A DNA stretch of 64,000 bases, taken from assembly GCF_900156425.1 (NCBI RefSeq), contig NZ_FTNO01000004.1:310001-374000 (forward strand), written 5' to 3'. Of this stretch, positions 29,650 through 38,714 are shown piece after piece. Position 1 is the first letter of the stretch; each line of letters starts with the position of its first letter. Under the pieces are notes generated by a model that ran no database searches, had not been told where the DNA came from, and saw nothing but the letters and a program-made list of their open reading frames with translations. Position numbers and translations under genes: made by a program. This DNA comes from Haladaptatus litoreus. Its GTDB lineage: Archaea > Halobacteriota > Halobacteria > Halobacteriales > Haladaptataceae.

Positions 29650-30165
29650 GTAGATTCGGGGAAAAATCCGTCTTTCAGGGCGGGAGATGAATCCGACACC
29701 GTATTCAGCAACTGCCGACGATAGCAAGCTTAGATATTCCACGAACGCGAAGATTAAGCGTCTTCCCACTGTTTTTCTACTACCGACGTTCCCTCGTTGG
29801 CGAACACGGTTTTTGACCGCACCAATGCTTTTCATCCACTCGCCGTGTAGTAAGAAAATCAATGCTCACTCCACCAAGTCCTGGCCTACGGGTCGTCTGA
29901 CGCTACTGGTGGTACCCAGCAGTCTGAATACCCTGTCGTGGAGGGATGGACGGCATTCCGTCCCGGTGACACGCCCATTGAACATGGGTGGGAAGGCCGC
30001 TTTGACACGACTCTACGCATTATAAACCACGTCCTCGGTCAGAATTGGACGAGACCTATTGAGGGAAGACGCGAAAGCGTCCTTCGTTCCCGAGGAAACG
30101 CACAACCGTAATTTCCTCTTCGAGGGATCCTCGCTGTTTACGGCGGGCGAGGATGTCATAAAAGG
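29650..30165 (+). mobile_element. PATE-like element, non-coding
   Basis: About 510 bp. The left end has CCGTCTTTCAGGGCGGGAGATGAATC (29670-29695), written in part as TTTCAGGGCGGGAGATGA. The right end is GCTGTTTACGGCGGGCGAGG directly followed by ATGTCAT at 30145-30161, the mirror of the TGACATCC ends elsewhere. Only short, stop-interrupted frames lie between. It separates the coiled-coil gene from the DUF457 gene, whose stop is 35 bp beyond the right end. Confidence 0.55.
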
Positions 30166-30196
30166 AGACGGGTGGCCAGGAACGTTGTAACGGATT

Positions 30197-30748
30197 CTAA
30201 TTTCGGCTCTGATGAATATGCGAAATTTTTTGCCAGAGCTGTAGCCCAGGCAATCCATCACGAATCCAAAAGACAATCGCGACAACGACTAAAAGAAGTT
30301 GAAATGCAAAAAACCCGGTGAATTCAATACTTGTGAAATGGGCAACGAAGCTTGGAGTTGTTTCATATGACGGTGTAGAAAGAACTGGCCACAAAAGAAA
30401 GTTTGCGTAGGCAGTTTCACCCTCTAATAGTGGGAGAGCTGCATCTGCAAGTAGGTGGGAGAGATATCCAATCGTAAAAGCAAGCCAAATATCGCGATGG
30501 TTTGTTTTTTGAGAGAAATAATAGAGACATCCGAGCAGAAGAGCAGCAAAAAAGAGAGAATGAGTAAGCGATCGACCTGTAGGGAGAATCCCGAACGTCC
30601 AGGCAAGTGGCTTGTCAATTATATCCGGGAATTGCGTACCAAGAGCAAGAACAAAAACGGGTATTGCTGTAGGTCGGTTCTGTAATTGGATTGAACAATA
30701 ACCGGAATAGAGCAAGTAACCTGCTGCAAGATGTCCCCAGGGCCACAT
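30197..30748 (-). CDS. DUF457-like membrane-bound metal-dependent hydrolase
   Basis: 183 residues from ATG 30748, chosen because MWPWGHLAAGYLLYSG begins like the family. His11 in the first helix, TQFPDIIDKPLAW, GRSLTHSLFF and YLSHLLADAALPLLEG are the conserved His/Asp motifs of the YdjM/DUF457 family. These are polytopic membrane proteins with a predicted metal site and unknown substrate. It is divergent from the 91-residue membrane protein gene. Confidence 0.75.
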   Translation of the reverse strand: MWPWGHLAAGYLLYSGYCSIQLQNRPTAIPVFVLALGTQFPDIIDKPLAWTFGILPTGRSLTHSLFFAALLLGCLYYFSQKTNHRDIWLAFTIGYLSHLLADAALPLLEGETAYANFLLWPVLSTPSYETTPSFVAHFTSIEFTGFFAFQLLLVVVAIVFWIRDGLPGLQLWQKISHIHQSRN

Positions 30749-30840
30749 AGGTACGACCACGCAATCCGCTTTGTTAGCTTCTTCGCACTTCGTTTGAAAA
30801 ACCGATACTTTAGTAAGCCTACTTTCGTTAGTTCAATTAA

Positions 30841-31116
30841 ATGCCGACACAGCAGAGCCGCCAATTTATTCATTATCAGCTCATGTGGATGCTTGGGGCG
30901 CTCGTTATTCTTTCAGTTCTGCAGGCGCTCACCCTCGAGCTATTCTTCGTTATTTCACTAATCGGTTTACTCATTATGATAGAGCTAACTGCACCAATCT
31001 ATGTTACACCACAATGGCGCCGTCGCCTCAAATGGTTAATCGGGCTTGGTTTACTGGTATTTGCATATATTGTCATTCGCCGAATACTTGCAATCCTACC
31101 ACCGGGAGTGATTTGA
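30841..31116 (+). CDS. small membrane protein preceding DUF4350 gene
   Basis: 91 residues with about three helices (HQLMWMLGALVILSVLQAL; FVISLIGLLIMIELTA; LIGLGLLVFAYIVIRRILA) separated by a basic loop. It ends three bases before the DUF4350 start, so the two are surely co-transcribed. Similar small proteins occur in haloarchaeal MoxR/DUF58/DUF4350 loci. The function is unknown. Confidence 0.6.
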   Translation: MPTQQSRQFIHYQLMWMLGALVILSVLQALTLELFFVISLIGLLIMIELTAPIYVTPQWRRRLKWLIGLGLLVFAYIVIRRILAILPPGVI

Positions 31117-31119
31117 AGA

Positions 31120-32181
31120 ATGAAGTCACCCCGTACGTGGGACAGACCACAAATGATACTTGCCGTATTCACTGGTATTGCTCTGATCGCCTTGGTCACA
31201 GCTGCAAGTACATCAGCTGCATCATTTGGTATTTACAACTCCGCTTGGGATGGGAGTTCAAAGCTCAGTGCTGAAGCAGAAGCTACAGGCGCGGCAGTCA
31301 CTGTCGCACGAGATGTCGAAGAGTATGACTCTGTCCCGCCAAACGAAACAATCGCGTTTATTCTATCTCCAGATAAACCATACAATCCATCTACACGCCA
31401 AAATCTCCAACAATTCGTTCAAAATGGTGGAACACTTGTTATTGCGGAGGACTTTGGTACGCATTCAAATCCGCTTGTGCAGTCATTAGGTGTTAATGCG
31501 CGGTTCGATGGGCATCTCATTCGTGATGACCGGTATAACTATCAGTCACCGGCAATGCCCGTCGCCCGTAATGTTGAAAATCACTCATATACAGAAAATG
31601 TCTCAGCGCTCACGCTGAATCATGGGACTGCGATCCAGACCCAGAATGGGAGTGCAATAGTACAATCATCAGGATACGCGTATCTCGATACAACATCGAA
31701 CTCAAAGCTTGACAATAATGAAACGATTGCTAATCATTCAGTTGTCACAACGCATTCAGTTGGGCAGGGACAAGTTGTCTTAGTAAGTGATCCCAGTGTA
31801 TTCATTAATTCTATGCTCGAACGGTCGGGGAACAAGGAATTTGTTCACAACCTTGTCAGTACGCATGAGAACGTTCTGTTAGACACGTCACATACAAAAC
31901 AGCTCCCGCCTCTTATGGCAGCTGTACTGTTTATTCGTAATTCTGCAGCAGTACAGATTCTTTTTGGAGGTAGTGGAATCTTTGGACTTATTGTATGGGG
32001 GTTCCATGCGGAGAAAATAAAGTCGCGATTACCAAACAGAGCCGACCCAAAACATCGACGATCACATAAGATGGATGCTAAAGCAATGAGTTCATATCTT
32101 CAACAAAAGCATCCGGAATGGGAACAAGAGCGAACTGAACGAGTAGTTACGTCACTCCAAAATCAGTACCAAGAAGAATGA
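31120..32181 (+). CDS. DUF4350 domain-containing membrane protein
   Basis: 353 residues. A signal or anchor helix (about 12-34) is followed by an extracytoplasmic domain with the DUF4350 pattern: LQQFVQNGGTLVIAEDFG then VGQGQVVLVSDPSVFIN, a glutamine-amidotransferase-like Rossmann fold without an obvious catalytic triad. A second helix (about 275-300) precedes a basic cytoplasmic tail (RADPKHRRSHKMD). DUF4350 genes normally adjoin MoxR and DUF58 genes, consistent with the cluster here. It follows the 91-residue membrane gene as an operon. Confidence 0.75.
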   Translation: MKSPRTWDRPQMILAVFTGIALIALVTAASTSAASFGIYNSAWDGSSKLSAEAEATGAAVTVARDVEEYDSVPPNETIAFILSPDKPYNPSTRQNLQQFVQNGGTLVIAEDFGTHSNPLVQSLGVNARFDGHLIRDDRYNYQSPAMPVARNVENHSYTENVSALTLNHGTAIQTQNGSAIVQSSGYAYLDTTSNSKLDNNETIANHSVVTTHSVGQGQVVLVSDPSVFINSMLERSGNKEFVHNLVSTHENVLLDTSHTKQLPPLMAAVLFIRNSAAVQILFGGSGIFGLIVWGFHAEKIKSRLPNRADPKHRRSHKMDAKAMSSYLQQKHPEWEQERTERVVTSLQNQYQEE

Positions 32182-32244
32182 GTTAGAATTGGATAACATT
32201 CCAAATACCATGGATTTATTTTGTTGCTCTCTATAACATCGTCT

Positions 32245-32511
32245 ATGTCAAATATTTTCATCGAGAATATTATCGGGATGGATGTTTCAAGTACTAATGG
32301 AGTCGCAATTGGAAGACTAACAAATATTACGATGAACTTCAAAACAGGACAGTTGTCAAATTTAGTCATCAATCCAAATGAAGGATCGGACGTATACAAC
32401 CAAGAATGGACAAATGAAAACGGAACTATTCAAATACCAATTACAAAAGTGAAGGCGGTAAACGACCATGTTTTGGTAGAAATAGATGATCTCAAACAAT
32501 TCAAGTCATAG
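32245..32511 (+). CDS. PRC-barrel domain protein
   Basis: 88 residues covering just a PRC barrel: MSNIFIENIIGMDVSSTNG, then VAIGRLTNITMNFKTGQLSN and a C-terminal IPITKVKAVNDHVLVEID. ATG 32245 is preferred because the barrel begins directly there. Stand-alone PRC barrels in haloarchaea include the cell-division proteins CdpB1/B2; whether this belongs to them cannot be decided from motifs. The gene is monocistronic. Confidence 0.65.
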   Translation: MSNIFIENIIGMDVSSTNGVAIGRLTNITMNFKTGQLSNLVINPNEGSDVYNQEWTNENGTIQIPITKVKAVNDHVLVEIDDLKQFKS

Positions 32512-32652
32512 TCTTTATGATAGTAGGCAGGGCCATATAATCAAATATCTCTCTTAAGAAAGAATACTAAATTGGATTGAGTTGGTTATCGGATTTTCAG
32601 GTTGCTCATACCTTTGGGTGTGACGACAGTCAAATAGTTCAGTAACAACTGA

Positions 32653-35600
32653 ATGGGGTACCGATGGACACTTTGTACACAGTGGTCACGCCGTGACAGG
32701 CTAACAATTGTTGTTATTGCGGTAGCCATTGCGTTTCTTGTCGGAACAACGCTCCTCTTAGTTACCGCAAGCAATCAAACAACAGCACGGTCCTCAGAGT
32801 ATACCAATTCGATGGATGCAACATATTATACTTCATACTCTGATGCGGCGACATCGGCTGGGAACGATGATATCCTTCTTCCTGCCGCCACTGTAAAGCA
32901 GAACGGGACAACACAGTATGTAATCGGGATTCCAAAAAAGACACCACGTGTACTTGAAAATCTCTCTGTTTCTTGGCGAACAGCTCGAATCCCTCCAGCA
33001 CCGTCAAACGCTTCCCTCAAAGGACCCGTTGCGACGCAAGCACATCAGAAATTCAAGGGGGCGAATTCAACGCAGACACTGTCCGTATCACCATATAGTT
33101 CGAGTGATTCAATCTTTCCACAAACATGGTATATCGGTGATCCATCGACGGTTCGCTCATTAGGTGTTACAGGCGGATATATTATCGAAACATCACCAGA
33201 TGAGTCTGATAGTTCAACTCGATCCCTAGATGTCGGAACAGTCAGTCCATCAGTATATCAATATTTTACTGTTGGAATGGAGGAAGTGCTTTATCTTCTT
33301 GGGTTTGCTACCATTGGCGGAAGTATACTCACCCTCATTATTGTGTATAATATCACTCGAATGAGCGTTCGTGATCGATTGCAAGCTATCGAAGTAATCC
33401 GTTCAACCGGAGGCAATCCACGGCAGATATACACAATATTCGGGGTCAGAGCTGGGTTACTTACAGCAACGGGAATTGCACTCGGCTATGCACTTGGAGT
33501 CATACTTACAAGAGTAGTCATAAATATCGCAATTAGTGTTGGACTTCCGATCTCACTAGATCCAACCGTCACACCACAGGTGCTCAAAATAATTCTTCCA
33601 AGCCTCTTTCTTCTCTTTCTTGTTGGGATTGGTGCTGGCATTCTTGCCGTGCGGCCGGCGATTATTACACCGCCTGCTCGACTCCAACAAGCCTTTAATT
33701 CGATAGCAGATAGAGAAATTGGTAATGGGTTAAAATCAGACGTCGTAGAATTTGCTGATACAACGATCCTCGAATGGCGAGCTTTTCTTCCTGCTACGAC
33801 CGTTCTCACCATTTTTGTCCTGATCATTATCCTCGTCGGAGCACTTGTTGGAACCCTTGCACCGCTTGCAGCCACAGAAGGAGGAACAGTTACGGAACCA
33901 AACGCAGAGTATCCAATGGCAAGTCGAATCGATACTGGATATGCTGACTTACTTCGAAACCAGGGTGTAACTGCAAGTCCCGAGATCCTCATTGCACAAG
34001 TTCGCAATGGTCAACCATATCTTGCCCGTGGAGCAAACTATAGTTCGTTTGCAGCGGTATCAAATGCAACATTAACAGCCGGCCGAACGCCGAATACAAA
34101 ACACGAAGCCGTGATTGGTCGTGATCTCGCTCAGACTTTGAACATCAATCTCGGAGAACGAATTACGCTTGGAGGTGCGACGTCACCAGCTTTTACCCAC
34201 GTAACCGTCGTTGGGACATTTAAAGCAAAAGGAATACAAGATGACCAACTTATCGTCCCACTCGCGTCTGCTCACGATCTTTCAACAAAGCCTGGGATTG
34301 TTCATTTCATTCGTACTGATGGGACCGGAACCCAACTAACAGATTCAACACAAACCAGGGCGAATAAAATTGCCATTAGTGGCGTCTCTGCACCGTCTTC
34401 GACGGTGGCTGGACAGCCTTTATCAGTCAATATATCGGTTCAGAATCTTGGTCAGACAAGACAAACTCGGGAAGTGATAGCATCGATTGGAAATACCACC
34501 CGATCACGAACGGTGACGCTTGATCAGAATGAGCAGCGTGATGTGACAATAAATCTCACAGTACAGAACCTCGGAAATCACACCCTTCGTGTTGGTACAT
34601 ATTCACAGCAAGTAACCGTCTATCGACGTGCACCATTCGCTATCCCACCACTACCTGAAACTGCACCTCCGAACGCAAAGATGATGATTCCAGTTCAAAC
34701 TGTGAATGGAGACAATGTTTCTGCTGCTACCGTTCAGATTGATAATCATACTAATCAGACGACTCAAAATGGGCTTGCAATGGTTCGCATGCCAGACCAA
34801 GAGGGCGTTTACAATCTTACTATTCAAAAAGGAGATCGAGTCAATACATCACAAATTCGTGTTACTGCCGATGCAGTTCCACAACCAATAGCAACGGTCG
34901 ACGTCTCTCCAAAGACTGCAGGTGTATTCACACAGCCAACAGCGTCAGTGACTCTCGTCAATCCCTGGGATCGAACAATAACGCGGGAGATCGCATTTGT
35001 AACACCAGCAAAGACAATCACACAGACAATCACACTTGAGCCATTTGGCATGGCAGAACAATCCATGGAATTCGGTGATACAACAGAGAAAACAATGCCT
35101 GGCAAATATCCTGTTCAGGTCGTATCAAACGGAGAACAACTATCATCTGTTACGTATACTGTCCATGGTGATGACAGGCTGTTTTCTACACTTTCACACG
35201 ATACTCAATATTCCCGTGGTTCAGGTTTGGGACAGGCAATCAAAGGAGTATTCGGTAATTTCGATTTACTACTGCTCACAATGGCTGTATTAGCAGGCAT
35301 GACTGCAATTGGTGGGACAACAGCGACATTCGCACAAGCAGTCCACGCCCGTCGCCGAACAGTAGGTGTGTATCGGGCGACCGGGGCAACACGATGGCAA
35401 GTGCTTCGTCCTCTCTTAGCAGATGTATTTCGGATTTCAATTCCTGCCATCAGTATTGCGCTTATTGCCGGTCTCACAACCGTTCGCGTACTCTCTCATT
35501 TCGGCTTGTTCACTATCTTCGGATTTCGGCTTTCAACACAAATACCACTTTCAACCATCGCTCTTGCTGTCGGTAGTGCTCTTGTACTAATGTGTCTTAG

Positions 35601-35760
35601 CGCGATCATTGCTGCTGTACCGTATCTGTATGCCCCGCCGGCAGTAGTACAGAAGGGAAACGATTCCAAGACACAGACTCGGATTGGTGAGAACAAGAAG
35701 ATGACCAGCGAGAGCAGATATAATTCGGTACGTCATCCCCCCAAATATGGAGATGATTAG
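32653..35760 (+). CDS. giant FtsX/MacB-type ABC transporter permease
   Basis: 1035 residues, the longest of three co-linear paralogs. It has an N-terminal helix, FtsX block 1 with SVRDRLQAIEVIRSTGG, a MacB-like domain with ARGANYSSFAAV, a CARDB-like domain (about 570-655, VNISVQNLGQTRQTRE), a second beta domain and FtsX block 2 with HARRRTVGVYRATGA. The hydrophilic tail after the last helix is about 35 residues. The ATPase gene follows after 14 bp with a GGAGG ribosome site, so permease and ATPase are one operon. It is the only permease here with an adjacent ATPase. The substrate is unknown; lipoproteins or envelope glycoconjugates are guesses. Confidence 0.8.
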   Translation: MGYRWTLCTQWSRRDRLTIVVIAVAIAFLVGTTLLLVTASNQTTARSSEYTNSMDATYYTSYSDAATSAGNDDILLPAATVKQNGTTQYVIGIPKKTPRVLENLSVSWRTARIPPAPSNASLKGPVATQAHQKFKGANSTQTLSVSPYSSSDSIFPQTWYIGDPSTVRSLGVTGGYIIETSPDESDSSTRSLDVGTVSPSVYQYFTVGMEEVLYLLGFATIGGSILTLIIVYNITRMSVRDRLQAIEVIRSTGGNPRQIYTIFGVRAGLLTATGIALGYALGVILTRVVINIAISVGLPISLDPTVTPQVLKIILPSLFLLFLVGIGAGILAVRPAIITPPARLQQAFNSIADREIGNGLKSDVVEFADTTILEWRAFLPATTVLTIFVLIIILVGALVGTLAPLAATEGGTVTEPNAEYPMASRIDTGYADLLRNQGVTASPEILIAQVRNGQPYLARGANYSSFAAVSNATLTAGRTPNTKHEAVIGRDLAQTLNINLGERITLGGATSPAFTHVTVVGTFKAKGIQDDQLIVPLASAHDLSTKPGIVHFIRTDGTGTQLTDSTQTRANKIAISGVSAPSSTVAGQPLSVNISVQNLGQTRQTREVIASIGNTTRSRTVTLDQNEQRDVTINLTVQNLGNHTLRVGTYSQQVTVYRRAPFAIPPLPETAPPNAKMMIPVQTVNGDNVSAATVQIDNHTNQTTQNGLAMVRMPDQEGVYNLTIQKGDRVNTSQIRVTADAVPQPIATVDVSPKTAGVFTQPTASVTLVNPWDRTITREIAFVTPAKTITQTITLEPFGMAEQSMEFGDTTEKTMPGKYPVQVVSNGEQLSSVTYTVHGDDRLFSTLSHDTQYSRGSGLGQAIKGVFGNFDLLLLTMAVLAGMTAIGGTTATFAQAVHARRRTVGVYRATGATRWQVLRPLLADVFRISIPAISIALIAGLTTVRVLSHFGLFTIFGFRLSTQIPLSTIALAVGSALVLMCLSAIIAAVPYLYAPPAVVQKGNDSKTQTRIGENKKMTSESRYNSVRHPPKYGDD

Positions 35761-35774
35761 GGAGGAAACTTAGT

Positions 35775-36494
35775 ATGATACAGCACGAACATCCAGTAAT
35801 GTCAGAGAACGTATTAGAGGCTGAATCAATCCGTGTTGTACGTGGGGATCAAGAGATCATCTCTGATGCATCACTATCTGTTCCTGCAAATACACAAATT
35901 TTAGTTCAAGGCCCAAGTGGCGCTGGTAAAACAACATTATTCAACATTCTTGGCCTTCTCGATGTGCCAACGAGTGGAACTGTACGAATCGCAAATGAAG
36001 AAACAGCAGCTCTCTCGGAGCGAAAGCGAGCACGGCTTCGTCGAGAAACAATTGGATTCATTTTCCAGGATTTCCAACTCATTGACGACCTAACTGCCTG
36101 GGAGAATGCGGCACTCCCCCAAGATCATGCCGGAGAGCGAGACGAAGAGTGGCTTCAAACGTTGTTTACGGAGCTCGAAATTGCTGACCGCGCTGATCAG
36201 TACCCAGCAACCCTCAGCGGTGGTGAAAAACAACGTGTCGCAATTGCTCGGGCACTAGCGAATCGACCGGATATTGTACTCGCCGACGAACCGACCGGAC
36301 AACTTGACCCAACTACAACCACACAAGTGCTGGATCTCCTGTTCCGATTACAGGATACTACAGATACTTCATTAGTAGTCATTAGCCACGATATGCAATT
36401 GCAACCACGATTCGACACTATTGTTCGACTTGAAGATGGAACTATTCACGATCACGAACCGAAAACAGAAGCTAAACCAAGTATCGATACATGA
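35775..36494 (+). CDS. ABC transporter ATP-binding protein (MacB/LolD type)
   Basis: 239 residues. Walker A is GPSGAGKTT (about 49), the Q-loop is FIFQDFQLID, the signature is LSGGEKQRVAIARA, Walker B is VLADEPTGQLDP and the H-loop is VVISHD. All catalytic residues are present. The start at 35775 is supported by GGAGG at 35761-35765; ATG 35799 is an alternative. The subfamily powers FtsX-type permeases, and it could serve all three giant permeases in the window. The stop TGA (36492-36494) is part of the TGACATCC end of the following TnpB-derived element. Confidence 0.9.
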   Translation: MIQHEHPVMSENVLEAESIRVVRGDQEIISDASLSVPANTQILVQGPSGAGKTTLFNILGLLDVPTSGTVRIANEETAALSERKRARLRRETIGFIFQDFQLIDDLTAWENAALPQDHAGERDEEWLQTLFTELEIADRADQYPATLSGGEKQRVAIARALANRPDIVLADEPTGQLDPTTTTQVLDLLFRLQDTTDTSLVVISHDMQLQPRFDTIVRLEDGTIHDHEPKTEAKPSIDT

Positions 36495-36990
36495 CATCCT
36501 CCCCGGCGTGAACGCCGGGGTTTCCCGGTACCGCGTTGGGATATTAGGGTTCGCGGTCCACGACCTGTTCTCGCGGGGCGAAAGCACCCTCGCTACGGTC
36601 GAACAGGTGGACCGCTGGCTGTGCCATCCAGCCGTTATCCCTATCTCCCCCATCATAGGGGAGATTCGGGAGTACCTTTCGTCTGATATTCTCGGCCCCG
36701 TTAACGTCGGCGTTGGAGACGGTACCACAGCCGTCACAGACGTACAACCCGCGTTCGATGCGCTGATTTCCGTCCTTCGTCCCACAGGCGGAACACGTCT
36801 TTGAGGTATCATGCTCGGACTTCCGAACGACTTCGATACTTTCGACCTCGGCTTTGTATTTGAGCATCGACGCGAATCGGTCGAACGCCGGAGTGAAAGT
36901 GAATATCCGACCGGCCACCGACGGTAGTTGCGGAATAGAGCTTACGCGATTCACGCCCGCCCTTCGGCTTTCGGCCTCAGGACGGGATTC
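36492..36990 (-). pseudogene. truncated IS1341-type element with TnpB C-terminal remnant
   Basis: The minus strand at 36544 to about 36900 reads FDRFASMLKYKAEVESIEVV, then a four-cysteine zinc finger (CSACG...CDGCG) and SNADVNGAENIRRKVLP, the C-terminal RuvC/zinc part of TnpB, ending REP and a stop. The N-terminal two thirds are missing. Ends are present: TGACATCC plus hairpin GGCGTGAACGCC at 36492-36523, and a GCCCGCCCTTCGGC-type hairpin near 36955-36990. It is therefore an internally deleted, PATE-like derivative and cannot encode an active nuclease. Confidence 0.7.
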
Positions 36991-37016
36991 TCTCGCTGTT
37001 GAGAGATAGTCACTGT

Positions 37017-37172
37017 CTAACCAGATAACATGGAAATAGCTGCTAATATGAGGAATATAATAGCAAGTAGACGTGCAGTTTCCGGTGGCAGCTCATCGAT
37101 GCCGTACGCACCAATACTATAGACAAGAACCGCGAGAATGACAAACAGAATTGCTAATTCAAAGAGAGCCAT
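37017..37172 (-). CDS. DUF1328-like two-helix small membrane protein
   Basis: 51 residues from ATG 37172: MALFELAILFVILAVLVYS, a short loop GIDELPPETAR, then LLAIIFLILAAISML. The length, two helices and internal loop match the DUF1328/UPF0391 family of tiny membrane proteins, whose function is unknown. It lies between the TnpB relic and orc1. The 204 bp from 37173 to 37376 show no further gene. Confidence 0.6.
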   Translation of the reverse strand: MALFELAILFVILAVLVYSIGAYGIDELPPETARLLAIIFLILAAISMLSG

Positions 37173-37376
37173 ATTACCATCTCCATATGAGAATTATCTC
37201 ATTAGGTAATCTTACCATCGTCCGTGCTACTTTCTGCAACATTGTAGATCTCAGTTATAGGAACGCACCCAGTGAACTTTATTATTCATTTTGGAAGTCG
37301 ATAACATCTGTAGAACCATCATAAAGAGATATTTCGGGATTCGACGAGCACAGACAGCACAAAAAGTACCGTGAAT

Positions 37377-38570
37377 TCAACTGGTGAGAACCTTTTTAAC
37401 CACTTCTGGGTCTTCAAGGAGTCGGTGTTCAGTATAGCTACCTTCTGCACTTCCTCCACTCTGTCGAGCTTGTTCAATAACATCTAAAAACGCTTGTTCA
37501 CGAAGGAGGTCACGAACGCGTCGAGTTGAGAGTGGATCGCTATCCATTTGCCGACAGACTTGTTCATAGATTTCGTAAACTCGGCTCGTTCGAAACGCAT
37601 CTACGCCTGGATTTTCGAGCGAAAGGATAGCAAGTGCTTGGAGCGCGTATTTCGAGTGCGGTGTTGCGCCCCGAATTAACTCTCGAAAACGGTCATTTTC
37701 GGCTCGTTCACGCGCCTTTTTGACGTACTCTTCTCGAACTGTATCAGCGCTTTCCGTTTGGGCGAGTTCTCCTGCATACCGAAGAATGTCGATTGCTTTG
37801 CGTGCGTCCCCGTGTTCTTGAGCGGCCTGTGCAGCTGCAAGTGGAATCGTTCCTGGTTCGAGAACGCCTTCTTTAAATGCATCACTTCGGGCTTCCATAA
37901 TAGCACGTAGCTGATTTGCGTCATATGGTGGAAAGACAAACTCTCGCTCACAAAGACTCGATTTGACGCGTTCGTCCATCCGATCTTTATATTTGATTTT
38001 GTTGCTAATGCCAATAACGCCCAGTTTACAACGCTCGAGTTTTCCTGCTTCTCCCGCACGCGAAAGCTGCATCAGAATATCGTCATTCTCTAATTTATCG
38101 ATCTCGTCAAGGATGATAATGACTACATCGTACAACTCATCAAGAATTCGCCACAGACGTTTGTAGTATGTAGAAGTTGAAATCCCCTTATCGGGAATAG
38201 AAACTTCGGTTTCCGAGCAATTGATTGCACTCGCGATTGTTTGAACAGCCTGCGTTTCGGTACTGTCCTGTGCACAATCCACATAGGCGACACCGACGAT
38301 AACTCCTTCTTCGTCTGCTTCATCAACGAGGCGGCGAGAAACGTGTTTTGCACAGAGTGATTTTCCAGTTCCTGTTTTCCCATACAGTAAGACGTTACTT
38401 GGTGATTGGCTGAACAGCGCAGGATTGAGCGCGTTCGCGAGTGCGGAGATCTCGTCATCCCGTCCGACAATGCGTCCGTGAGCAGGGAGGTGGTTAATTT
38501 CAAGGAGCTCCTTTTTCTCGAAAATGAGATCCTCTCGGGAAAAGAGATCGTTCGGATTGACGTCGCTCAT
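37377..38570 (-). CDS. orc1: Orc1/Cdc6 family replication initiator
   Basis: 397 residues from ATG 38570. An upstream GTG would run into the ORB-like repeat, so ATG is preferred. The AAA+ domain has Walker A YGKTGTGKSLCAKH, Walker B IIILDEIDKL and sensor 1 GVIGISNKI. A C-terminal winged-helix domain (about 300-390) contains TRRVRDLL. It binds ORB repeats and recruits MCM. About 400 residues is the length of many secondary haloarchaeal Orc proteins; the main-origin protein is usually longer. An ORB-like repeat starts 3 bp upstream of the ATG, suggesting autoregulation. The adjoining 41-kb repeats identify its origin. Confidence 0.9.
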   Translation of the reverse strand: MSDVNPNDLFSREDLIFEKKELLEINHLPAHGRIVGRDDEISALANALNPALFSQSPSNVLLYGKTGTGKSLCAKHVSRRLVDEADEEGVIVGVAYVDCAQDSTETQAVQTIASAINCSETEVSIPDKGISTSTYYKRLWRILDELYDVVIIILDEIDKLENDDILMQLSRAGEAGKLERCKLGVIGISNKIKYKDRMDERVKSSLCEREFVFPPYDANQLRAIMEARSDAFKEGVLEPGTIPLAAAQAAQEHGDARKAIDILRYAGELAQTESADTVREEYVKKARERAENDRFRELIRGATPHSKYALQALAILSLENPGVDAFRTSRVYEIYEQVCRQMDSDPLSTRRVRDLLREQAFLDVIEQARQSGGSAEGSYTEHRLLEDPEVVKKVLTS

Positions 38571-38572
38571 AG

Positions 38573-38593
38573 ACACCACGTTTCCAGTGAAAT
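38573..38593 (-). promoter_or_regulatory. ORB-like repeat 1 (at orc1 start)
   Basis: Exact 21-bp copy ending in CGTTTCCAGTGAAAT on the plus strand. It lies 3 bp upstream of the orc1 ATG and so overlaps its promoter or leader. Confidence 0.8.
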
Positions 38594-38664
38594 CTCTTTA
38601 CTGTTCCGGGAATTCCCGTAACCAATAATAACCAGTGACTCTGGAAAACGGATAACGTGAACTG

Positions 38665-38685
38665 CCTCGGGGTCAAGCCCCGAGG
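38665..38685. repeat. IS end hairpin, TnpB 3' side
   Basis: 8-bp stem CCTCGGGG/CCCCGAGG with loop TCAAG, 30 bp beyond the tnpB stop. It is identical to 40589-40609. It is probably the subterminal hairpin recognised by TnpA and part of the omega RNA. Confidence 0.75.
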
Positions 38686-38714
38686 CTTCCCGTGGTTTAG
38701 TAGGACACTCCCAC

